Source: Nitrososphaerota archaeon (GTDB lineage Archaea; Thermoproteota; Nitrososphaeria; Nitrososphaerales; Gagatemarchaeaceae). From it: 8,670 bases of DNA. This document shows, in pieces, positions 1 to 5,308 of this stretch (position 1 is its first letter; every line of letters starts with the position of its first letter). The stretch lies in the NCBI GenBank assembly GCA_005877185.1, contig VBPQ01000042.1, positions 1 through 8,670 on the forward strand, given 5' to 3'. The notes below the pieces were generated by a model. That model had not been told where the DNA came from. It ran no database searches and saw nothing but the letters and a program-made list of their open reading frames with translations. The translations under genes were made by a program, and so were the position numbers.

Positions 1-213
1 ATGATTTCTGTCCGTCTGACTGATGTCACAACTGCGATATCTGCAATTTTGGCCTTCTGTCCGTTTTGGAGGCCCCTTTTCTAGAAGTCCGGCGAACTCG
101 TGCGGGGGACTCGAAGGAAGCGCCGGGCGAAGGGTCGGATTCGGAGATATCACCGGGCTTTTCGGAACTCGACTCTTGCGGCTACGCCTTATTGGCCGAG
201 TACGTCGGTGCGG
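1..213. other. Window start, no confident gene
   Basis: A plus-strand frame (66-290) and the minus-strand extension of the Cys/His-rich gene frame are both open here. Neither has a recognisable domain or a promoter at the expected distance. Confidence 0.4.
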
Positions 214-474
214 CTAGACTCTCCTTCCACGAGTTTTGGCCGGAATTCGATTCGTTGTGCTTCTGCGTGGCCTCTCTTCTGCTTTTCTGAATTGTTGACA
301 ACCGCAAAGGTATGAATAGAGGCAGGTTCCTGATCCGAGATATCTGGGGAAGTGCTGCTGCCTAGTGTGGCCGCACTTACATAATTGCAGTAGTTTATAG
401 CGGAATTTGTAGACCATTAGGATTCGCCTTTCGCTTGGGAACTCCACGAGTTTACGAGGAACGACAATAGACAT
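214..474 (-). CDS. Small Cys/His-rich (probable zinc-binding) protein
   Basis: An 86-aa protein whose centre carries a compact ligand set: C32-x-C34-G-H36, H41, C51, C57-x-C59, followed by QF. This C.CGH....H...C.....C.CxxF arrangement is typical of small archaeal proteins that probably bind one or two zinc ions; no enzymatic role can be assigned. The C-terminal 25 residues are basic and low-complexity. The start is uncertain. ATG at 474 has a TATA-like box at 494-497, slightly close at about 22 nt; an internal ATG at 417 would still keep every Cys and His. The gene begins 41 nt after the nitroreductase stop on the same strand, so the two may be co-transcribed. Oddly, the same frame stays open past its TAG to the window edge (see findings). 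Confidence 0.6.
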   Translation of the reverse strand: MSIVVPRKLVEFPSERRILMVYKFRYKLLQLCKCGHTRQQHFPRYLGSGTCLYSYLCGCQQFRKAEERPRRSTTNRIPAKTRGRRV

Positions 475-493
475 ACTTGCCAGTCTGCTTTCC

Positions 494-497
494 TATA
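494..497 (-). promoter_or_regulatory. Weak TATA-like box before the Cys/His-rich gene
   Basis: On the minus strand the sequence reads GCTATAGGA, centred about 22 nt upstream of the ATG at 474. The spacing is a little short for a leaderless archaeal promoter. Read-through from the nitroreductase gene is an equally good explanation of expression. Confidence 0.3.
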
Positions 498-515
498 GCT
501 CTTGGTTTTGTGCTG

Positions 516-1022
516 CTACTGTAGTAGCCTCTGTTTGCCCCCTTCCTGGCCCGGACACTCTTTGGCAGAGTTCTGGGGATACCCGATGGGAATGATCAGG
601 TCGACCCGGTAATGACCGGGGAGCTGGAGGATCTCCCTGATCCCGGCCATCGCGGGAATCATGGTGAACTGGGAACCCAACCCGAGTTCGGTTGCGGCGA
701 GAAGGACGTTCTGTCCCGCCGCACCGCTATCGATGTACGAGCTTCGCTCTGCGAGCGGCCCGGTCTTCTCTATGGCCTCCTTCAGGTCGGTGACGATCAC
801 CAAGAGCACGGGAGGGTTTGCGAGAAGGGAAGGAGAGACGAGTTTGATTGCCCTAATTATCCTCTGGTCGTCGACAACGATCGCGTGTCTGTAAGGGGCG
901 TTGCATGCAGTTGTAGCTAGCTTGAGCGCATACGTCAGCTTGTCCATCAATTCTCTGGAAACGGGGTCTTCGCGGAACTCCCGACAAGCGCGACGCCGAG
1001 CGAGCACCTCGGACAACTCCAT
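516..1022 (-). CDS. Nitroreductase-family FMN-dependent oxidoreductase
   Basis: A 168-aa soluble flavoprotein of the nitroreductase superfamily, which uses FMN and NAD(P)H to reduce nitro compounds, quinones or flavins; the true substrate cannot be read from the sequence. Family marks are the N-terminal RRRACREF (residues 9-16, FMN-phosphate-binding arginines), a segment CNAPYRHAIVV (40-50) in the place of the usual APSAxNxQPWxFVVV, and DSGAAGQNVLLAATELGLGS (98-117), the conserved helix before the second FMN contact. The frame extends upstream to an ATG at 1043, but I chose ATG at 1022. That start gives the usual N-terminus (MELSEVLARRR), and a TATAAA box at 1046-1051 then sits 26-27 nt upstream, the leaderless spacing. 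The length is at the short end of the family. It is divergent from the metallopeptidase gene. Confidence 0.85.
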   Translation of the reverse strand: MELSEVLARRRACREFREDPVSRELMDKLTYALKLATTACNAPYRHAIVVDDQRIIRAIKLVSPSLLANPPVLLVIVTDLKEAIEKTGPLAERSSYIDSGAAGQNVLLAATELGLGSQFTMIPAMAGIREILQLPGHYRVDLIIPIGYPQNSAKECPGQEGGKQRLLQ

Positions 1023-1045
1023 AGCCTTCGACGAAGAGGCCATCC

Positions 1046-1051
1046 TTTATA
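1046..1051 (-). promoter_or_regulatory. TATA box of the nitroreductase gene
   Basis: The minus strand reads TATAAA, centred 26-27 nt upstream of the ATG at 1022. This is the standard archaeal TATA-to-start distance for a leaderless mRNA and decides the start against the longer ATG at 1043, which lies only 5 nt from the box. Confidence 0.6.
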
Positions 1052-1128
1052 GTCTTAATTACGACTCGACGGATAACGGAGGCTATCGGAAGGTCATCGT
1101 CGCGAAGCGGCGAGAGAGCCATAACGAG

Positions 1129-1135
1129 TTATTTA
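1129..1135 (+). promoter_or_regulatory. TATA-like box of the metallopeptidase gene
   Basis: TTATTTA centred 27 nt upstream of the TTG at 1159, consistent with a leaderless or near-leaderless transcript. It lies 78 bp from the opposing nitroreductase TATA box, so both genes fire outward from one short intergenic region. Confidence 0.4.
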
Positions 1136-1158
1136 CTTCGGCCGCCAGAAGGGTCCGC

Positions 1159-1848
1159 TTGCCATCAATAGAACTCGGCCGAGGAAGAATCGCTTACACG
1201 GTGGTCAGAGGAGCGAGCAGACGGTACACCTACTTCCGGTTCAGGCCCGACTTGACCTTGGAGGTCGTCCTCCCCAGAGGGAGGTCGGTCGATGTGGAGC
1301 AAGCAATCCAGAAGAAGAGTGAGTGGATATTGGGAGAGTACGACCGGCTCAACGGCGGAGAACACGTTCTCACCGGCGACTCGGTCATGTTTGACGGGCG
1401 CCGCCTGAGGGTGGATTTTCAGAAGACTTCGGGGGTGGAAGGACTGTTCCCCGTCGCGGGGGAGCGGGTCGTCGTGAAGGCGACCGACAGGACCAGGGTC
1501 AGGGAGCTAGTCAGGCGGTGGTTTCTGAAGGAGTCGTCCAACTACGTTGTCAGGCTACTCCCCGAATTGGCAAACAGGGCAGGCGTGAACTATCACCGCG
1601 CGGACGTGCGGGAGATGAGGAACTGGGGTTACTGCACGCAGGGGGGCAGGCTCTCCTTCAGCTGGCAGCTCATCGCGCTTCCCGAGAAGCTCCGCGAGTA
1701 CATCCTCTATCACGAACTGGTTCATCTGACGGTGCCTAACCACTCCGCCGCCTTCAAGAAGAAACTGGGCTCTCTCCTCCCCGATTTCAGGGAGCGTCAG
1801 AGGGAGCTCGGGCGTGTGGTTCCGGCGAAGTCAATCAGGGAACGGTGA
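1159..1848 (+). CDS. YgjP/DUF45-type (COG1451) zinc metallopeptidase
   Basis: A 229-aa protein with the hallmarks of the YgjP-like M48-related family. The block RNWGYCTQGGRLSFSWQL (residues 154-171) matches the family's RSRWGSCSxxGxLxFNWRL. It is followed by the zinc site HELVH (185-189) and PNHS (193-196), where H185, H189 and H195 are expected ligands and E186 the catalytic base. The C-terminal LPDFRERQREL is also typical. Members are predicted cytoplasmic proteases of unknown substrate, sometimes encoded near restriction or repair genes; here the neighbour is a divergent nitroreductase. The frame is open from 901, but its upstream part lies antisense to the nitroreductase and shows no homology. 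I therefore start at TTG 1159, which has an AGAAGGG sequence 5 nt upstream and a TATA-like box at -27. No other start gives the family-like N-terminus. Confidence 0.85.
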   Translation: MPSIELGRGRIAYTVVRGASRRYTYFRFRPDLTLEVVLPRGRSVDVEQAIQKKSEWILGEYDRLNGGEHVLTGDSVMFDGRRLRVDFQKTSGVEGLFPVAGERVVVKATDRTRVRELVRRWFLKESSNYVVRLLPELANRAGVNYHRADVREMRNWGYCTQGGRLSFSWQLIALPEKLREYILYHELVHLTVPNHSAAFKKKLGSLLPDFRERQRELGRVVPAKSIRER

Positions 1849-1924
1849 GCACGCGAGCCAGACACTCCTTACCGGGATGCGAACACCCATGGACAGGTGG
1901 AGCCCGCGCACTGGGTCGACACCG

Positions 1925-2987
1925 ATGAAGATCCTTCTTCTCGGCGGAGGTGGCGCGATGCCGGGGTCAGCCTCCATGACCTCCTGGACAGCGAAGGGGT
2001 CGAAAGCGTCGGTCTGGCGGACCTGAGGCTAGAGAGGGTACGCGAAGTGGCTGCGAGGCTCTCCGACGACAGGGTCGAGCTAGTCGAGGTTGACGCAAGG
2101 GACGCTTCCGGGCTGTCGAGGCGCATGTCAGGCTGGGACGCCGTAATCAACTCGACATGGTACGAGCTGAACCTGGATGTGATGAGGGCGCCCATCCGCG
2201 GGAGTCCACTAACTCGACCTCGGGGGGCCTCTACCACATGACGCTGAGGCAGCTCGCGCTGGATTCCGAGGCCAAAGATGCAGGGACCACACATGCATCT
2301 TGGGGTTGGGGAGCTCCCCCGGAGTCACCAACCTGATGGCAGCCTGCGGCGCGAAGAGACTTTCGCGCGTCAGAGAGGTCAAGATACGGGTGGGAGGAGT
2401 GTCTACGAGACCGGCCCCGGGCCCCTTCAACCCGCCGTAGTCCTTCAGGACCATCCTCGATGAGGCCTGTCTACCAGCCGTGATATTGAGGGACGGCTGG
2501 GTGAAGGAGGTTCCTGGCCTCTCCGTCAGAGAGGAGTTCGTCCTTCCCGACCCTGTGGGGAGGGTGGAGGGTTACTACATCCTCCACTCTGAACTCGCCA
2601 CCCTTCCGCAGAACATCGGGAAGGGGGTAAGGGAGACGAACTTCGTCGTCGCCTTCTCCCCGGAATTCTCCAAGAGTCTCGCACTTCTCGTGAAGCTGGG
2701 GCTCGCCAGGAGAGATGAAGTAAACGTACCGGGCGGCAAGGTCGTCCCCTACGAGCTCCTCGTCAGACTGGTCGATATGCTGCCCCGGGCCGGAAGAGGA
2801 GGAGGGCGCATCCGACTTTGGTGCGAGGAGGGTCGAGCTCCTAGGAGAGAGGAATGGGGATGACGTACGTCACGTCTACGACTGCATCAGCGGCCCTCAC
2901 AAGAAGTGGAAGATTGGCGGGAGGGCCTTGGGGACCGGAGTGCCTCCCTCTACCTCTCCGAGCCCGGGTCGTCTTTCCAGAAGCTAA
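1925..2987 (+). pseudogene. Decayed saccharopine-dehydrogenase-like gene
   Basis: A Lys9/saccharopine-dehydrogenase-like NAD(P)-binding oxidoreductase broken throughout. ATG 1925 gives MKILLLGGGGAM (Rossmann glycine loop). One base then appears lost near 1958-1962, and the protein continues in another frame as SLHDLLDSEGVESVGLADLRLERV... through DAVINSTWYEL (to about 2190). Two further shifts follow near 2190-2200 and in the G-run 2222-2227, with an in-frame TAA (2210-2212) where VHYLDLGG is expected. LYHMTLRQLALDSEAKDAGT runs to about 2290, then shifts again. The longest intact piece (about 2294-2790) carries a TAG (2438-2440) in NPP-stop-SFRTILDE, where Tyr is expected, then LSVREEFVLPDPVGRVEGYY and TLPQNIGKGVRE. 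A last shift near 2790 precedes HKKWKIGGRALGTGVPPS, after which the usual C-terminus is missing. The many lesions argue for a true pseudogene; its genomic neighbours are intact, which argues against poor sequence quality. Confidence 0.85.
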
Positions 2988-3865
2988 GCGGAAAGATTGT
3001 CATCGCCTAGCGGTGAGAGCTTATGGTAGAAACTCTCGCCACCTGCATCACGCCGCCGCTTCACCAAGCCGGCGGAGGTGAGTTTTTCACTCGCGACCTT
3101 CACCTTGTCAGGGTCCAGATCAATCTTGAATGCGTCCTCCACGAGATGTTCGATTGCTAAGATCCCCTTCTCTTGCGAGTCCGAGAGCACGCGCAGAACC
3201 TGACCTTGGAGGGTGTCGATTCCAGGAGCCTTCGGCAGGGATATCAACGGCTGCTTTCCCTTCCTCAACTTCTCCACCGTCCGCGCCCAATCGTCGAGGT
3301 TCCTTGTTCTCTTCCCAGTCAATCTCTGAGAGAACTCAACCCTTCTTTCCCTTCTCCCGTCCAGCCACTTGACCTCGAGCTTGGGTTTGGCACCGTTCCC
3401 CTTCTGCCCCTTGACTGAGGTGATTGAGGCGAGCGGGACGATGAGGTTGTCAGGGTCGGCGGGTATTGATTTGAGGTCTTCCGCGTCTGAGTAGAACAAC
3501 TTCAGCTTTCCAAAAGGGTTGAAGTCCGTTGGCTCGGAGAGGTCTTCCTCCGCCTCCCCCATGGTAACAAAAACGAGTCTCTTATTTGTCAGGACCAGCG
3601 TTCCCTCCATCAGCCCCGCGCCGAACCCTCCCTCCTGTTCCTTTCCTCCGCTCCCCCTGTCTACAGATTGTTCCTGTGTGAGAATCACCTCTCCAGGTTG
3701 AGACTGCACTCCCTTCTGCTCAGGTTCAGGTCGCACTTTCTTCTCCTCAGGTTTAGACTGCAACTCGTCCTCAGATTCCGACTCCAACTCCTCCCCGGCT
3801 CCCGACTCCATCTCCTCGGGTTCAGGCTCGTTCTCCCCAGGTTCAGAAACCATGTTTTCTCCCAT
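2984..3865 (-). CDS. Acidic-tail protein with PH/GRAM-like and winged-helix-like segments
   Basis: A 293-aa protein of unknown function from ATG 3865. Residues 1-60 are acidic and built of degenerate 8-9-residue units rich in Glu, Pro and Ser, probably disordered. A middle part (about 58-205) contains EGTLVLTNKRLVFVT (87-101), the strand-turn-strand signature of GRAM or bacterial-PH-like domains, followed by beta-rich sequence (LIVPLASITSVKGQ, PKLEVKWLDGRRERRVEF). The C-terminal part (about 216-282) looks like a winged helix: helix LQGQVLRVLSDS, then VASEKLTSAGLVKRRRD as a recognition helix and wing. There is no signal peptide or membrane segment. The start is uncertain: TTG 3874, ATG 3865 and ATG 3853 are all in frame, and a TATA-like GTTTTTAT at 3883-3890 would place transcription near 3860, favouring 3853. 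It converges with the SDH pseudogene. A role linking ligand or lipid sensing to DNA binding is inference only. Confidence 0.75.
   Translation of the reverse strand: MGENMVSEPGENEPEPEEMESGAGEELESESEDELQSKPEEKKVRPEPEQKGVQSQPGEVILTQEQSVDRGSGGKEQEGGFGAGLMEGTLVLTNKRLVFVTMGEAEEDLSEPTDFNPFGKLKLFYSDAEDLKSIPADPDNLIVPLASITSVKGQKGNGAKPKLEVKWLDGRRERRVEFSQRLTGKRTRNLDDWARTVEKLRKGKQPLISLPKAPGIDTLQGQVLRVLSDSQEKGILAIEHLVEDAFKIDLDPDKVKVASEKLTSAGLVKRRRDAGGESFYHKLSPLGDDNLSA
3691..3845 (-). repeat. Degenerate 27-bp (9-codon) tandem repeat in a coding region
   Basis: Imperfect units of about 27 bp encode the acidic N-tail of the PH-like/winged-helix protein. On the plus strand the clearest units start at 3691 (CTCCAGGTTGAGACTGCACT...), 3719 (CTCAGGTTCAGGTCGCACTT...) and 3746 (CTCAGGTTTAGACTGCAACT...); more diverged copies continue to about 3845. 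At protein level the pattern is PEE/SED followed by KK/EL, a residue pair and S or P, for example ESEDELQS, KPEEKKVRP and EPEQKGVQS. Copy number could vary between strains. Confidence 0.6.
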
Positions 3866-3877
3866 CCGACCCAATGT

Positions 3878-3894
3878 CTAGGATAAAAACCTAG
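3878..3894. promoter_or_regulatory. Inverted repeat around a TATA-like core in a divergent intergenic region
   Basis: CTAGG (3878-3882), ATAAAAA (3883-3889), CCTAG (3890-3894): perfect 5-bp arms flank an A/T core that reads GTTTTTAT on the minus strand. It lies just upstream of the minus-strand PH-like gene and 58 bp before the ureohydrolase remnant. It could be that gene's TATA box inside an operator-like palindrome, but the arms are short and no regulator is identified. Confidence 0.35.
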
Positions 3895-3952
3895 TTGAAG
3901 GGGTTCGATGGCAAACCCTTTCATAAGCTGACTCGCAAAGCAGAGTCGAAGC

Positions 3953-4357
3953 ATGAGACAGAGAGACGCCCTAAAGTCTCCAAGATTCACGCAATTCTCG
4001 ACCTTTGGGAGACTTCCCATCTCTCAGGACCTCAGAGACGTCAAGGCAGTCTTCGTGGGAGTCCCGTTCGACACAGCCACCACCTACCGACCCGGCGCCA
4101 GGTTCGGGCCGAGTGCCATAAGGCAGGGTTCTAGGCTCCTTCGTCCCTACAACTCGTTCGTGGACGCGAACCCGTTTGACGACCTCAACGCATGCGATTA
4201 CGGCGACATCGACATCGTTCCGGGGTACATCTTCGATACGATGAAGGTCGTTAGGAGAGAGATTGGGGAATCGCGCGGCGTTCGGTACCATTCATCGCGT
4301 GCCCGTATCTTCAGAGAAAAAAGCAAGCTGCGGTCTGCCGACAAGCTAAAGAGCTAG
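3953..4357 (+). pseudogene. N-terminal remnant of a ureohydrolase (agmatinase/arginase family)
   Basis: The 134-codon frame begins like an agmatinase: AVFVGVPFDTATTYRPGARF (residues 32-51), GPSAIRQGSRLLRPYN (52-67) and DYGDIDIVPG (82-91). Similarity stops after about residue 105 (VVRREIGE); the remaining 29 residues are basic and unrelated. All manganese-binding motifs of the family (GGDHS, DAHxD and the SxDxDxxDP region), normally spread over a protein of about 300 residues, are absent, and I do not find them in any frame up to 4450. The product cannot be an active ureohydrolase. Intact agmatinase would convert agmatine to putrescine and urea. A weak TATA-like TTTCATAA (3919-3926) remains about 30 nt before the ATG. 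The break may mark a deletion or recombination point near 4270. Confidence 0.8.
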
Positions 4358-4453
4358 ACATCTACATCAAATCCATGAAAAGACCGCCTTCCCCTCCCCT
4401 TTCATTCCAGAATCAAGACGATTGTCAGGTGATGCAGAATAACAGGTAAGAGC

Positions 4454-4756
4454 ATGAAGAAGCCGAGCCACAAGCGGGTAGTCTACGCTTCGCTGTACAG
4501 GATTCCTGCGGAGGATAAGCTGATAGCGCACATGATCTTCATTGTTGGTTCGAACGGAAAGCTGGAGGACTACTTTCCTGGTCCCTTCACAATCGGCGAG
4601 TATTTTGGGAGCCGGCTAAGAGCGCAAGAAGCAACGGCTGTGGTTTGTTCCTACTTGAAGGACGTTCATCCGCGCATAAAAGTCAAACCTGAGGACGTGA
4701 AACTCTACCCGTACGGCAAAGCGGATGGGCTCTTGTTCAGGTTGAAACACAGGTAG
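4454..4756 (+). CDS. Hypothetical 100-aa protein
   Basis: Not recognised. A compact soluble protein, basic at both ends (MKKPSHKR... and ...FRLKHR), with hydrophobic strand-like pieces (RVVYASLYRI, AHMIFIVG), a central FPGPFTIGEYFGSRLRAQ and a C-terminal VKPEDVKLYPYGKADGLLF. There are no cysteine motifs, no signal peptide and no membrane segment. Codon usage and the absence of stops look genuine. The ATG is preceded by AACAGGTAAGAGC, which gives a weak Shine-Dalgarno-like AGGT; no TATA box at the leaderless distance is seen. It lies 97 bp after the ureohydrolase remnant, which might once have been co-transcribed with it, and is followed by T5 at 4878-4882. Confidence 0.6.
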   Translation: MKKPSHKRVVYASLYRIPAEDKLIAHMIFIVGSNGKLEDYFPGPFTIGEYFGSRLRAQEATAVVCSYLKDVHPRIKVKPEDVKLYPYGKADGLLFRLKHR

Positions 4757-5260
4757 GACGGCGCAGTCCTGCGCACAGCGATGAGCAGATTCGGTTTCTC
4801 CCGGCTAAGAACTGCCCCAAAGCGCACCTACCACTAGCGATGACGCAGATGGTCGCGCTCTTCCTGAGCCCTTGCCCTTTTTGGCCCCGGAATGAAAGCT
4901 TCAAGGCTTCATACCAAAAATTCGCTACGTCTATGAATAAGGTCTTAGGAATCCATTCATCGGCCTAGATACCCAGGCTCTCCGGTCACGATTTCGGGCT
5001 CCGTGAACCCTGCTTATGTGCACTTTCAGCTCATCCTCTCCCTCATATACAAAACCACCTCATCGCTGCCGCCAAGTTTGCTTTCTGACTAGTCCGTAAT
5101 ACAACTTTCTAATCCTGCTCCAGTTCCTGGTTCCTATCACGTCGCCCCGAAGAAAAACGAGGGTCAACGAGAGGTTAGAGTAGCTCGTCAAGTTAATACT
5201 CATGAAAGATGCTATCTTGGCCATAATCCCAAGCCCATGGTAGCAACAGACAACTGATGG

Positions 5261-5267
5261 ATTAATA
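5261..5267 (+). promoter_or_regulatory. TATA-like box of cdc48
   Basis: ATTAATA, centred at 5264, predicts transcription starting near 5290. That would give an 18-19-nt leader before GTG 5309, just enough to carry the GGTGAT ribosome binding site. Confidence 0.45.
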
Positions 5268-5296
5268 GGTTGGCAGGAAGGTCAGAGCTGTCTGAT

Positions 5297-5302
5297 GGTG
5301 AT
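5297..5302 (+). promoter_or_regulatory. Shine-Dalgarno site that decides the cdc48 start
   Basis: GGTGAT, a 6-nt match to the archaeal anti-Shine-Dalgarno sequence, lies 6 nt before GTG 5309. The longer frame's first codon (TTG 5270) has no comparable site. Confidence 0.6.
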
Positions 5303-5308
5303 AAACGC

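Larger units (their letters stand above)
4757..5308. other. Long intergenic stretch with no confident gene
   Basis: It holds a T5 run (4878-4882) that may end transcription of the 100-aa gene, an interrupted minus-strand frame (4931-5203, see findings), and the cdc48 promoter and leader at its right end. No tRNA, repeat array or mobile-element feature was seen. Confidence 0.5.

Noticed and set aside
66..290. Plus-strand 74-codon frame near the window start
   Set aside because: Its composition looks partly protein-like, but there is no domain, no promoter or ribosome site, and it overlaps the tail of the Cys/His-rich gene.
515..528. Small hairpin GCTAC-TGTA-GTAGC at the end of the nitroreductase gene
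   Set aside because: Only five base pairs, overlapping the stop codon and not followed by a T-run on the minus strand, so a terminator cannot be supported.
1023..1043. Seven-residue N-terminal extension of the nitroreductase (ATG 1043)
   Set aside because: TATAAA lies only about 5 nt from this ATG; the next ATG has canonical promoter spacing and the usual family N-terminus.
901..1158. N-terminal extension of the metallopeptidase frame up to ATG 901
   Set aside because: It runs antisense through the 5' half of the nitroreductase gene and across its promoter, has no family similarity, and family-like sequence begins only at about 1160.
1925..2863. Stop-codon recoding (Tyr at TAA/TAG) in the saccharopine-dehydrogenase-like gene
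   Set aside because: The gene also carries several frameshifts and lacks its C-terminus, and TAG and TAA end other genes in the window normally.
4779..4866. Possible C/D box guide RNA (two CGATGA copies and a CTGA)
   Set aside because: The spacing between boxes is too long for archaeal C/D RNAs, and no proper D' box lies between the copies.
5270..5308. TTG 5270 as the cdc48 start
   Set aside because: No ribosome site precedes it and it lies at the edge of the likely TATA box; GTG 5309 has GGTGAT at a good distance.
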